From Prolixibacteraceae bacterium UBA6029 (GTDB taxonomy: Bacteria; Bacteroidota; Bacteroidia; Bacteroidales; Prolixibacteraceae), in NCBI GenBank assembly GCA_002429385.1, contig DIZL01000005.1:124001-188000 (forward strand): DNA of 64,000 nt. The letters run 5' to 3'. Shown one piece after another: positions 42,318-51,705 of this stretch. Numbering within the stretch: the stretch's first letter is position 1; each line of letters opens with the position of its first letter. The notes beneath the pieces were generated by a model. That model saw only the letters and a program-made list of their open reading frames with translations, was not told where the DNA came from and did no database searches. Both the position numbers and the translations under genes were made by a program.

Positions 42318-43070
42318 TTATAATATTGTTATTAAATCGGGTATTTCATCAATGAAATAGGTATGGATTTGAGGTTTTAACTCTAAACAGGAAGAATTTG
42401 CGGACAATTGCTTCGATTTTATTTCTTCAGGCAGTTCGTGCAATCCGCCATTTAAAAACATGATTTGATCCATTCCGAAATCCAGGGCCCCTGCAATGTC
42501 GGTCTCCCATGAGTCGCCGATCATGATGCTTTTTTTCTTAGAGGCGTTTGTCGATTTTAAAGCATGTTCAAAAATCTGTCTGTGGGGTTTTGAGGTCTGA
42601 AGTTCTTCTGAAATGAAAACTTTGGTAAAGAATCCTTCGAGACCGCAATTTGCAAGTTTGGCCCGTTGCACTTCCTTAAACCCATTTGTGATGATGTGCA
42701 TCCGGTATCCCTTGCTTTTGAGTATGCCGAGTGTCTCCAGGGTGTTGGGAAATAATCCGGTTTGGATAGCCATGTTCTCCAGGTATAGGCGATTGATCTC
42801 CTTCCAGTCCAGGTCCGAAAGGCCGAATTCAGACAATGATCTGGAAAAACGTTCAACGATGAGTATTTGTTTGGTGATTTTTCTGGAATGATAATCGCTC
42901 CACAACGATTTGTTGATCTGTTCATAAATCCCGAAAAAATCATCAAATACAACCGATTTGGGCAGGATGTCATTCTCTTCAAGGGTTTGTTTCATGGCCA
43001 GCCTTGAGTTGGCTGTAAAATCCCAGAGTGTATTGTCCAGATCGAAGAAAATATGATCGTATTTTCTCAT
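42318..43070 (-). CDS. yjjG: YjjG-family HAD phosphatase (noncanonical pyrimidine nucleotidase)
   Basis: A 250-residue HAD-superfamily hydrolase. Motif I FFDLDNTLWD carries both catalytic Asp residues. Motif II is in HIITNGF, motif III Lys in SKPHRQIFEHAL, and motif IV in MIGDSWETDIAGA. The LDNTLWDF start and overall length fit YjjG/YfnB nucleotidases, which remove noncanonical pyrimidine nucleotides. The substrate is inferred from the family. Its start overlaps the end of rsmI by four bases (43067-43070). Confidence 0.88.
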   Translation of the reverse strand: MRKYDHIFFDLDNTLWDFTANSRLAMKQTLEENDILPKSVVFDDFFGIYEQINKSLWSDYHSRKITKQILIVERFSRSLSEFGLSDLDWKEINRLYLENMAIQTGLFPNTLETLGILKSKGYRMHIITNGFKEVQRAKLANCGLEGFFTKVFISEELQTSKPHRQIFEHALKSTNASKKKSIMIGDSWETDIAGALDFGMDQIMFLNGGLHELPEEIKSKQLSANSSCLELKPQIHTYFIDEIPDLITIL

Positions 43071-43777
43071 TCGTCCTCCCCGTCTTCGTTTTTATCTGAC
43101 TTAACTGCATTGAACCCTTCAAGAACAATCACGATTTCGCCCTTGATTGTTTTTGAACTGAAATATTCAATCAGTTCGGTCAGTGTGCCTCTTCTGTTTT
43201 CTTCAAAAAACTTGGAGAGTTCTCTCGAAACAGAAGCTCTTCTATCTGGCCCGAGAAATTCTGCAAACTGCTCCAGACTTTTAATCAGCCGGTAGGGTGA
43301 TTCATAAAAGATCATGGTTCGGGTTTCCGTGGACAATTCCTTGATCTTTTTATGTCTGCCTTTTTTCTGTGGCAGGAATCCCTCGAATGTGAAGCGATCA
43401 GTCGGGAAACCTGAATTAACCAGTGCCGGAATCAGGGCCGTAGCACCGGGCAGGCATTCCACTTCAATTTCTTTTTCGAGACAGGTTCTTACCAGAAGAA
43501 ATCCGGGATCACTGATTCCCGGCGTTCCTGCGTCAGATATAAGTGCCACATTTTTTCCTTCTTCAATTTGCCTGGCGATCAGTTCAACGGTTTTGTGCTC
43601 GTTGAATTTATGATGGGAAACCATTTTATTCTTAATTTCGAAATGATCCAGGAGCCGGGAGGAAGTTCGCGTATCTTCAGCCAGAATTAAATCCACCTCC
43701 TTTAATATTCGGATTCCCCGTAGGGTCATGTCCTCAAGGTTGCCGATCGGAGTCGGAACTAAATATAATTTACCCAT
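43067..43777 (-). CDS. rsmI: 16S rRNA (cytidine(1402)-2'-O)-methyltransferase RsmI
   Basis: A 236-residue SAM-dependent methyltransferase that 2'-O-methylates C1402 of 16S rRNA. It has VPTPIGNLEDMTLR at the start, LAEDTRTSSRLLDHF, then ALISDAGTPGISDPG and PGATALIPALVNSGF, all hallmark RsmI motifs. I place the start at MGKLYLVPTPIGN (43777) instead of the longer frame from 43813, because the extra 12 residues do not belong to the family. Translational coupling with the yjjG-like gene is suggested by the four-base overlap. Confidence 0.95.
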   Translation of the reverse strand: MGKLYLVPTPIGNLEDMTLRGIRILKEVDLILAEDTRTSSRLLDHFEIKNKMVSHHKFNEHKTVELIARQIEEGKNVALISDAGTPGISDPGFLLVRTCLEKEIEVECLPGATALIPALVNSGFPTDRFTFEGFLPQKKGRHKKIKELSTETRTMIFYESPYRLIKSLEQFAEFLGPDRRASVSRELSKFFEENRRGTLTELIEYFSSKTIKGEIVIVLEGFNAVKSDKNEDGEDE

Positions 43778-43807
43778 CGTATTCCAAGGTCTTAGGTAAT
43801 ATGGTGA

Positions 43808-43842
43808 GAGCAAAGTGGAAGGATTTTATTTCCACTTTGCTC
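43808..43842. terminator. Hairpin between rsmI and the acidic-protein gene
   Basis: A 13-bp perfect stem (GAGCAAAGTGGAA / TTCCACTTTGCTC) lies 24 bases past the stop at 43867 in the minus-strand direction. It has no U-tract, so termination may be weak. Confidence 0.55.
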
Positions 43843-43866
43843 TACTAATATAAATTGCAGTACTAT

Positions 43867-44859
43867 TTATTTACTGAAACGGCGTTTCAGGAGTTCGACG
43901 AATTTCAGGCTTGTATCGTTTTTCTGAAGTGTCAGATTTGCTTTCAGATATTCGACAGCCTGCTGAATGGTTTCCAATTTATCGAGCTGGTCGATTACGG
44001 TATTGTATTTATCGGTGTTGTTTGCAAAGATTTCGCGTATAAACAGAAACCGGTCGTTCAATCCAATTGAGGCTCTCAGACTTGAAATCGGACCATTGTT
44101 TAAATTTGATTCTTCCGCTTTCTTCTCACCCATGATATCATTTACTGACTGTTCATTCTGAATTGTGTCGCCTGCCAAGGTTTTTTCCTGAACCGGATTC
44201 TCCGGTTTTGGAATTTCACGCATAACAGGTCGGGTAGGCGGTTCGGCCTGAGGCATGAACCGTACCTGATCCAGATCATCATTATCTTCCAGCTCTTCGA
44301 TAGGAATTGTGCGGTATCCGGAATTGGGTTCCTCTTTTATCTCGTTGACCTGCACATTCGGTATAGGTTCCGGTTCTTCAATTTCATCCTCAACAGGCTC
44401 TACCTCGTCCAACTGTTCCATGTGTTCTTCCTCAACTTCTTCATCAATCACTGCTTCTTCATCCTCATCCTCATCCTCATCGGTCAGATCTTCCTCTTCA
44501 GGTTCTTCTTCTTCTTCTTCTTCTTCGGATGTTAAAAGGTCTGATTCATCTTCCTCTAATTGTTCATCAGTGGTGATTTCGTGTTTGTCAAAATTCAAAA
44601 TTTCAAATTCGGGATCCGAATCACCAACTACAGAAAGTTCATCTTCAGCAAAGTCGTCTTCATTCGTCGGATGAATGGTTTCAGTTTTACCGTAGAATTC
44701 ACGTAAAAGTTCAATTTCCTGGCACAACAGGCGTGCCCTATTTAGTGCAAGATCGATAACTAATAAGGTATCGTCCTGACTTTCTGCTACTTCTTCAGAT
44801 AAAACTTTAATTTCTTCCAGATCTTTTACGATGATCCGGACTAATTTGTGCTTGTCCAT
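43867..44859 (-). CDS. Acidic protein with an E/D-rich central region
   Basis: About 330 residues if started at MDKHKLVRIIVK; the longer frame adds ten residues. A helical N-terminal domain (about 1-65) leads into a very acidic centre (about 70-170) with runs such as EEEEEEEEPEEED and DEDEDEDEEAVIDEEVEEE. A C-terminal helical domain of about 80 residues follows, with LNDRFLFIREIFANN and TLQKNDTSLKFVELLKRRF. The LNDRFLFIREIFANN and FVELLKRRF motifs occur in a conserved Bacteroidota family of unknown function. It is cytosolic and stands alone between rsmI and the divergent tdk. Confidence 0.8.
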   Translation of the reverse strand: MDKHKLVRIIVKDLEEIKVLSEEVAESQDDTLLVIDLALNRARLLCQEIELLREFYGKTETIHPTNEDDFAEDELSVVGDSDPEFEILNFDKHEITTDEQLEEDESDLLTSEEEEEEEEPEEEDLTDEDEDEDEEAVIDEEVEEEHMEQLDEVEPVEDEIEEPEPIPNVQVNEIKEEPNSGYRTIPIEELEDNDDLDQVRFMPQAEPPTRPVMREIPKPENPVQEKTLAGDTIQNEQSVNDIMGEKKAEESNLNNGPISSLRASIGLNDRFLFIREIFANNTDKYNTVIDQLDKLETIQQAVEYLKANLTLQKNDTSLKFVELLKRRFSK

Positions 44860-45026
44860 ATTATTTCTTAGTTTTAATAGGTAATTCAATCTGATTTTTT
44901 CTTCTTAAGATTTAAATTTATCTTTGTTTTCAATACAGGAGAACATTTACAGAAACAACCGGTTTCATCGTCAATGTTCGAATTTAAGTATCGTAAAAGT
45001 ACAAAAATCTTTAGCATATTACATAC

Positions 45027-45602
45027 ATGTTTATCGAAAGGGGAATCAACCGACAAAAAAAAACCGGAAGCATTGAAGTTATCGCAGGTTCAATGTTTTC
45101 AGGCAAGACAGAGGAATTAATCAGACGTTTAAAGCGTGCAAAAATTGCCCGTTTAAAGGTCGAAATATTTAAACCGGCCATTGATACCCGTTATTCAGTG
45201 GCCGAAGTTGTTTCTCATGACGAGAATTCTATTCTGAGTACTCCGGTTGAAAGCTCGGGAAACATCATGCTCCTGACCGGCGATGTGGATGTGATTGGCA
45301 TTGATGAAGCCCAGTTTTTTGACCCGGGTCTTATTGATGTTAGTATTGCCCTTGCCAACATGGGCATTCGGGTCATCATTGCAGGCCTGGATATGGATTT
45401 TAAGGGGAAACCTTTTGGACCGATTCCCGGTCTGATGGCAGTTGCAGATCACATTACCAAAGTACATGCCATTTGCATGCGGTGCGGCGATGTAGCCCAG
45501 TTCTCACACCGTTTGTCGAATGCCGACAAATTGGTCTTGCTGGGCGAAAAAAACGAATATGAGCCCTTGTGCAGATCTTGTTTCACTAAAGCTACTCAAT
45601 AA
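45027..45602 (+). CDS. tdk: Thymidine kinase
   Basis: A 191-residue type II (TK1-like) thymidine kinase of the salvage pathway. The P-loop is GSMFSGKT at residues 21-28; the catalytic Glu is in GIDEAQFFD. The structural zinc site is formed by CMRCG and a later CRSC pair. The lasso-loop region near the C terminus (LGEKNEYEPLCRSCF) is intact. Its stop overlaps the MurF-Alr start by one base (TAATG at 45600-45604). Confidence 0.96.
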   Translation: MFIERGINRQKKTGSIEVIAGSMFSGKTEELIRRLKRAKIARLKVEIFKPAIDTRYSVAEVVSHDENSILSTPVESSGNIMLLTGDVDVIGIDEAQFFDPGLIDVSIALANMGIRVIIAGLDMDFKGKPFGPIPGLMAVADHITKVHAICMRCGDVAQFSHRLSNADKLVLLGEKNEYEPLCRSCFTKATQ

Positions 45603-48082
45603 TGCCTGTCCTTTCCATTCATAAGGTTGCATCGGTTATCGGGGGAGAGCTTCTGGCACCAGTAAGGCATTCAGAACGCTTGATCTCTTCCATATCGATT
45701 GACAGCCGTACTATTTTCGATCCGGAGTCCTGCCTGTTTTTTGCCCTGAAAACTGAACGAAACGATGGACATCAGTATATTGCTGATTTGGTGCATATGG
45801 GTGTCCGTGCCTTTGTAATTTCGGAGGATCGGGAAGAATTCAACAAACTGGATTCCTGCTGCTTTATCCGGGTAGAGGATACCCTGAAAGCCTTGCAAAG
45901 TCTGGCCGCCTGGCACCGTTCACAATTTGAAATTCCGGTGGTCGGTATTACAGGCAGTAATGGGAAGACCATTGTAAAAGAGTGGTTGTTCGAAGTCTTG
46001 CGCAACCGGGCGGTAATCCGCAGCCCGAAAAGTTATAATTCTCAGGTTGGTGTTCCCCTCTCTGTTTGGAACCTGAGTTCCGACTATGAATTGGCCATCT
46101 TTGAGGCAGGGATCTCAAAACCGGGAGAAATGGTTCATCTAAATCAGATTATCCGGCCAACGGTTGGTATTTTAACCAACATCGGAGAGGCGCATCAGGA
46201 AAACTTTGCATCGAAGCAGAAAAAACTAAAACAAAAGCTGAAACTTTTTAAAGGCAGTAATACCTTGATCTATTGCAAGGATCAGCCTTTGGTGCATTCT
46301 TATATGCGGGAGGCTAAACTAAAGGATAGCGTAAAGATTATTGCATGGTCGTATATTGATCAAAAAGCAGAACTTTATTTCAAAACAGAAGAAGTTGAAG
46401 GTGGTACTAATATTACAACTGAGTTTGAAGGTGAAACCTATCAGATCAAATTACCCTTTCAGGATGATGCCAGCCTGGAGAATGCCGGTCATTGCCTGGC
46501 CTTTGTCTTGACACAAGGCTATGCTGATTCCACAGTATTGGGTTTATTCAGCAGTTTGCAGCCTGTTGCCATGCGGCTTGAGATAAAGGAAGGTAGCAAC
46601 AATTGTCTGCTGATTAATGATTATTACAACTCAGATATCAATTCCCTTCAGATAGCGATTGCCTTTTTAAACAATCATGCCCGACAGCCTTATTTACGAA
46701 ATACGGTGATTCTATCCGACATTCAACAGGCCGGAATACCCGACGATCAATTGTACCTGGAGGTGGCCCGGCTGCTTCAGCTGAATAAAACAAGCCACCT
46801 GATCGGTATTGGATCAAGAATCAGGAAGCATTCCCTGCTGTTTGAAAAGTCAGCGGAATTCTATGAATCTACTGATCAGTTTCTGGAATCGGTTCAGACT
46901 GATCGGTTCAGTCAGGAGTGTATACTGCTGAAAGGGGCCCGTGAATTTCATTTCGAGCGTATTTCCTCTGTTCTTCAGAAAAAATACCATCAAACGGTAT
47001 TGGAAATCGACATGAATGCCATGATTGGCAACCTGAATTTTTTCCGTTCTGCGATACGGCCCAAAACGATGTTGATGGTGATGGTGAAGGCCTTTTCCTA
47101 TGGCAGTGGCATGGCCGAAATTGCCCGTATCCTTCAGTTTCATAAGGTCGATTACCTGGCAGTAGCTGTAGCCGACGAAGGGATTGAACTTCGTCAGGCT
47201 GGCATTGACTTGCCCATCCTGGTCATGAATCCTGAGGTACACAGCTTTGAAAATATGATTGAGTTCAGGCTTGAACCCAATATCTATTCGGAAGAGATTC
47301 TGGATTCATTCCGTAAAGTACTCCAACAGCACGCAGTAGTCCGTTATCCCATTCATTTGAAGTTGGATACCGGAATGCACCGGCTTGGATTTGATTCAGT
47401 CGAAAGGATTAAAAATCTGGTAGCTAAATTGTTGGCTCAGGATGAAATGGTGGTGCGTTCTGTTTTCTCTCACCTTGCCGGTGCTGATGAAACGATTCAT
47501 GATGAGTTTACCCTCCATCAGATTCAGCAATTCCAGGATCTCAGTTTCCTGATCACCGAGAAGTTGCCCTACAAAGTTCTGCGGCATATCCTGAATTCAG
47601 CTGGTATTGAACGATTCCCGGAATATCAGTTCGAAATGGTACGACTGGGTATTGGACTCTATGGTGTCAGTGTTTCAGGGAACATCCAGATCCGGTGTAT
47701 CAGCCGTCTGAAAACCTGCATCTCACAGATTCAGCATATTCCTGTCGGCGACACGGTTGGATACGGACGAAAGGGAGTTGTGAATAATGCTTCTGATATT
47801 GCAGTGCTTCCTATCGGTTATGCCGATGGTTACGACCGACGCTTAAGTAATGGGGTAGGGAAGGTATTTGTAAAAGGACAGATCGTTCCGGTTATCGGCA
47901 ACATTTGTATGGACATGTGCATGATCGATGTGACCGGCCTGCAGGTTGTCGTCGGCGACGAAGTAGAACTGATGGGCGAACATATCCTGGTTACAGACAT
48001 TGCCAATGCGATCGGAACCATTCCCTATGAAATTCTTACCGGAATATCGCAACGGGTAAAGAGGATTTATTTGCAGGAGTAA
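45602..48082 (+). CDS. murF-alr: Bifunctional MurF ligase / alanine racemase
   Basis: An 826-residue fusion. The N-terminal half (about 1-455) is MurF, UDP-MurNAc-tripeptide:D-Ala-D-Ala ligase, with ATP-binding GITGSNGKT at 115-123 and the later DYYNSDINSLQ. The C-terminal half (about 463-826) is alanine racemase, with the PLP lysine Lys496 in MVKAFSYGSG, a VGYGRKG Tyr region, and the NICMDMCMIDVT motif. This fusion is known in Bacteroidota and joins D-Ala supply to its use in peptidoglycan precursor assembly. Both active sites appear complete. It is translationally coupled to tdk. Confidence 0.96.
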   Translation: MPVLSIHKVASVIGGELLAPVRHSERLISSISIDSRTIFDPESCLFFALKTERNDGHQYIADLVHMGVRAFVISEDREEFNKLDSCCFIRVEDTLKALQSLAAWHRSQFEIPVVGITGSNGKTIVKEWLFEVLRNRAVIRSPKSYNSQVGVPLSVWNLSSDYELAIFEAGISKPGEMVHLNQIIRPTVGILTNIGEAHQENFASKQKKLKQKLKLFKGSNTLIYCKDQPLVHSYMREAKLKDSVKIIAWSYIDQKAELYFKTEEVEGGTNITTEFEGETYQIKLPFQDDASLENAGHCLAFVLTQGYADSTVLGLFSSLQPVAMRLEIKEGSNNCLLINDYYNSDINSLQIAIAFLNNHARQPYLRNTVILSDIQQAGIPDDQLYLEVARLLQLNKTSHLIGIGSRIRKHSLLFEKSAEFYESTDQFLESVQTDRFSQECILLKGAREFHFERISSVLQKKYHQTVLEIDMNAMIGNLNFFRSAIRPKTMLMVMVKAFSYGSGMAEIARILQFHKVDYLAVAVADEGIELRQAGIDLPILVMNPEVHSFENMIEFRLEPNIYSEEILDSFRKVLQQHAVVRYPIHLKLDTGMHRLGFDSVERIKNLVAKLLAQDEMVVRSVFSHLAGADETIHDEFTLHQIQQFQDLSFLITEKLPYKVLRHILNSAGIERFPEYQFEMVRLGIGLYGVSVSGNIQIRCISRLKTCISQIQHIPVGDTVGYGRKGVVNNASDIAVLPIGYADGYDRRLSNGVGKVFVKGQIVPVIGNICMDMCMIDVTGLQVVVGDEVELMGEHILVTDIANAIGTIPYEILTGISQRVKRIYLQE

Positions 48083-48177
48083 GAAAGTGTTCAGTCGCAG
48101 TTGTCAGTGAAAAATGTTACGAGTTACAAGTTGATAGTTTCGGACTCCAACTTGAAACCCTCAACCCGCAACTTTTT

Positions 48178-48879
48178 TTATCCCAGCTTGCTGATCTTTT
48201 CCAGTCGGTGTATGTCGAGAATACGTATTTTGCGGCCATCAATTGCAATCACTTTTTCACCAGCAAAGGTCGATAAGGTGCGTATGGCATTTGAAGTAGT
48301 CATGTTTGACAGATTGGCGATGTCTTCGCGTGAAAGATAGACTTTCAATGTGGCCCCATCGTTTTCCCAGCCGTATTTCTCTTTCAGTAAAAGCAGCGAT
48401 TCGGCCAGTCGTCCACGGATATGTTTTTGTGTAAGGGTAACGGTTCGCATATTGGAGAATCCAAGTTCCCTGGAGACTTTCTGAAGTAGTTTTAGCGAAA
48501 AGCCCGGGTTCTGGAGTAACTTGTTGTAAAAATATTCATGCGAAATGAATCCGACGGTGGAGTCTTCAAGGGTAATGGCTGACCCGATATGCGGTTCTTC
48601 GGCCAGTAATGCCCGGTAACCAATCAATCCAAGTGGTTTGGTCATTCGGATGATCTGTTCGCGTCCGCCTACTCCCTCCTTGTATATGATTACTTTCCCA
48701 TCGACCAGAAACAAAAAAGAAGCAGGTTTATCGCCCTCCTTGAATATAAATTCATTCTTTTTATAATAAGCCAATGTGATGTGGTTCTGCAAATCCTCTT
48801 TTTCTTCAGGGGTAAGTAAACTGAAAATTGATTTTGGACTCTCTAAAACTTCTTTCATCCCCATTTCGTGACTCAACAT
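48178..48879 (-). CDS. Crp/Fnr-family transcription regulator
   Basis: A 233-residue regulator. A cyclic-nucleotide-like beta-roll at about 28-145 contains NEFIFKEGDKPASFLFLVDG; a long dimerisation helix follows, then a winged HTH with SREDIANLSNMTTSNAIRTL at about 185-205. The effector is unknown; no Cys cluster of the Fnr type is visible. It is monocistronic, convergent with murF-alr. Targets are not evident in the window. Confidence 0.92.
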   Translation of the reverse strand: MLSHEMGMKEVLESPKSIFSLLTPEEKEDLQNHITLAYYKKNEFIFKEGDKPASFLFLVDGKVIIYKEGVGGREQIIRMTKPLGLIGYRALLAEEPHIGSAITLEDSTVGFISHEYFYNKLLQNPGFSLKLLQKVSRELGFSNMRTVTLTQKHIRGRLAESLLLLKEKYGWENDGATLKVYLSREDIANLSNMTTSNAIRTLSTFAGEKVIAIDGRKIRILDIHRLEKISKLG

Positions 48880-49011
48880 AGAAATAAAATTACATGTTCT
48901 GTAGCATCAAAGTTAAGTAAATTTGTCAAACAAGAAAATTTAGACCATTTATTTTAGGTTTCCATACCATGCAATGACTGATTCCATTGACATCCGGTTC
49001 AATGCCAAAAG

Positions 49012-50655
49012 TCAGGGGTAGTAAGCCACCAAGGGCATACGGCGACCGAATCCAAATGCTTTCGAACTGATCCTCAGGATAGGGGGAGCCTGAAATCTTT
49101 TGTATTCGTTCATATTCACCATCCGGACCGTACGCAGGACTGTTAATTCGTCAAATCCCCTGGCGACGATTTCTTCAGGAGAGTGATTCAGTTCAATGTA
49201 GTTGAATAATATCTGGTCCAGTATATCATAGTCAGGCAGTGAATCAGAGTCTTTCTGGTCGGGGCGCAATTCAGCCGACGGTGGTTTCAGAATGGTATTC
49301 ACCGGAATGATTTCCCTATCACGGTTAATCCAGTTGGCCATCCTGAAGATGTCTGTCTTGTATACATCTCCCAGAACCGACAGACCGCCGTTCATGTCTC
49401 CGTAAAGTGTTCCGTAGCCTACTGCACATTCACTTTTGTTGGTGGTGTTCAGCAGGATGTTGCCAAACTTGTTCGAAATGGCCATCAGTAATATTCCACG
49501 TGTTCGCGCTTGTATATTTTCTTCAGTCACATCGTTCTTAAGATTCGTGAATATTCCTGACAAACTTTGTTCAAAGCTGGCAACCATCTCCTGTATGGGG
49601 ATGATTTCATACTGAACCTCCAGATTTCTGGCCAGTTGCAAGGCATCATTCACACTATGGTCAGACGAATACCGAGAAGGCATCAGTAGTACGCGTACAT
49701 TTTCTTTGCCCAGCGCTTCCACGGCCAACACCAGAACCAGGGCAGAGTCAATTCCTCCGGATAAGCCAAGCGTTGCGGTCCTGAAACCCATTTTGGTAAA
49801 ATAATCCCTGATGCCCAAAACCAGTGCACGGTATATTTTTTCGATGGTTCCGCTTTCGGGTTGAAGGTTTGAAACGGACGTTTCCGTATCCAGGATTCGG
49901 TAATCTTCTTCAAAATAGTTCAGCTCTTCCAGAATGGCACCTTCCTTGCTGATGAACACTGATCCTCCATCGAAGATCAGTTCGGTCTGTGCACCCACCT
50001 GGTTGACATAGAGGATGGGTAAGCTGTATTTTATGGCATTTTTAATTAGGATGTTCTTTCTCCAGTTTTCCTGGTTGTATGAAAAGGGGGAGGCTGAAAT
50101 GTTGATAACCAGATCAGGATTTAAGGCCGATAATTCCTTTAGGGGCGAAAGACGGTAAAGCTTTTCACGCCCGAATTCATTCTGAGTTTCCTGCTCATCC
50201 CAAAGATCCTCACAGATGGTGATGGCAATTTTCTTCCCGCCAAAGTCAAACACCTTGAAACTCCTGTTCGGTTCAAAGTGGCGGTATTCATCAAATATAT
50301 CATAGGTTGGCAACAGCGATTTGTTCACTACGTGCTGAATGGCTCCGTCGTACATGAAAAAGGCCGAATTGAAGAGTTTCTTACCCCTTGGCTCAGGATT
50401 AATGCTTGGACCGCCAACAATTGCTGCTATGCCTTTGCAATGAGAAGCAATCCGGTCAAGAGCGCTGTACGATTGCTCGATAAACTCTTTCCTTTCAAGC
50501 AAATCGTGGGGGTAATAACCCGTTACAGATAGCTCGGTGAAAACCACCAGTTCGGCCCCTTCGGCTTTCGCCCTGCCAATGGTTGCAATGATCTTTGTGG
50601 TATTCTGCTCAAAATTACCAATGTGATAATTCAGTTGAGCGATTGCAATTTTCAT
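49012..50655 (-). CDS. nadE: Glutamine-dependent NAD+ synthase
   Basis: A 547-residue enzyme for the last step of NAD synthesis. The N-terminal nitrilase-type glutaminase domain has the catalytic triad Glu41 (VVFTELS), Lys112 (NKSLLP) and Cys148 (ITICEDLWD). The C-terminal synthetase domain has the PP-loop SGGIDS at 299-304, plus NTTNKSECAVGYGTLYGDMN. The length fits the two-domain bacterial type. It is separated by 208 bases from the beta-barrel gene upstream. Confidence 0.96.
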   Translation of the reverse strand: MKIAIAQLNYHIGNFEQNTTKIIATIGRAKAEGAELVVFTELSVTGYYPHDLLERKEFIEQSYSALDRIASHCKGIAAIVGGPSINPEPRGKKLFNSAFFMYDGAIQHVVNKSLLPTYDIFDEYRHFEPNRSFKVFDFGGKKIAITICEDLWDEQETQNEFGREKLYRLSPLKELSALNPDLVINISASPFSYNQENWRKNILIKNAIKYSLPILYVNQVGAQTELIFDGGSVFISKEGAILEELNYFEEDYRILDTETSVSNLQPESGTIEKIYRALVLGIRDYFTKMGFRTATLGLSGGIDSALVLVLAVEALGKENVRVLLMPSRYSSDHSVNDALQLARNLEVQYEIIPIQEMVASFEQSLSGIFTNLKNDVTEENIQARTRGILLMAISNKFGNILLNTTNKSECAVGYGTLYGDMNGGLSVLGDVYKTDIFRMANWINRDREIIPVNTILKPPSAELRPDQKDSDSLPDYDILDQILFNYIELNHSPEEIVARGFDELTVLRTVRMVNMNEYKRFQAPPILRISSKAFGFGRRMPLVAYYP

Positions 50656-50863
50656 TTTTATATCGTATTAATCACACAGGCACATAGGACACATAGTAAA
50701 AATATTTCTATGTGAATCTGATATCCATTGTGTTTATTTCTCACTAGATTGTATGTATCTTTCCATTCTCTTGATGACAACTTAATGAACATTTAATGAC
50801 TTCTTAATGACTACATTTGACAACCAAAGAACAACATCTACCCAAAAGGACCTTCCTTTTTCC

Positions 50864-51526
50864 TTAAAAGATTAGTCCGAACTTTAGCTTCAGCGAGTTG
50901 ATCACTGTTTTGTCGGCGACGACATTATCCTTTGTGACATCTAACAGTCCGTTCTGGAAGATCAACCCTGCTGTAACTGAATTGTTGCCTCCCAGGTCAA
51001 AATCGAACCCAAGTCCAATGTTCATGGCCATATTGAGCAGGTTAACCTCGTCGGTAATATTCGTTTTATGAAGGGTTCCGTTATTGCTGTCGCCCTTTGC
51101 GCTGATATTCACCATGGGCGACATCCCAAACATTCCCCAATAGCGGACCCGGTGAAACTGATCGGTCTTCAGCTTGATCCCAATGGGCACTTCGACATAG
51201 CGCAGGCGATATTTGATCTGACTCAGGTTAGGTAAGATGGTTCCCGCAAACGGGAAATCAGAGCCAGTCCGGTAGGTCAATTCCCCGCCAACGTTTGAAA
51301 TCTGTAATCCGGTAGTAAACGAATACCGTTCATCTTCCGACAGATAAAAATCTGCACTCAGCCCATAGTCATAGCCCAGGGTTACTTTTTGGGACTTTGA
51401 TTCCGTATTGTTCGAACTCAACCAATCAATCGACGGACTCCCGATAAAGGCAAGCCTGATGTGTTTCTGACTAAATCCTGAAACTGCAAGCGCAACTATT
51501 AATACAGATAAAATAAGTCGTTTCAT
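50864..51526 (-). CDS. PorT-like outer-membrane beta-barrel protein
   Basis: A 220-residue exported protein. The signal peptide is MKRLILSVLIVALAVSGFS, followed by about eight amphipathic beta strands typical of small outer-membrane barrels. YDYGLSADFYLSEDERYSFT, then YVEVPIGIKLKTDQFHRVRY and a C terminus ending in LKLKFGLIF resemble porin-family PorT-type proteins in Bacteroidota. Its role is unknown. It is divergent from the gldB-like gene (about 130 bases to the longest start). Confidence 0.82.
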   Translation of the reverse strand: MKRLILSVLIVALAVSGFSQKHIRLAFIGSPSIDWLSSNNTESKSQKVTLGYDYGLSADFYLSEDERYSFTTGLQISNVGGELTYRTGSDFPFAGTILPNLSQIKYRLRYVEVPIGIKLKTDQFHRVRYWGMFGMSPMVNISAKGDSNNGTLHKTNITDEVNLLNMAMNIGLGFDFDLGGNNSVTAGLIFQNGLLDVTKDNVVADKTVINSLKLKFGLIF

Positions 51527-51705
51527 AGTTTTTTGTTTAATTTGCTGAATGCATTATTCGTAAGAAGCCATTTTCAGCGAGTCAGTGTTTCTGCTCTTGA
51601 ACCTGACTTCCTCTTGACCGGTTTTATATACTGCAAATCTCGAATTTTATATTTACAATGACAATAAAAAAACGCACTGTACGTAATTATCACAAAACAG
51701 ACCCA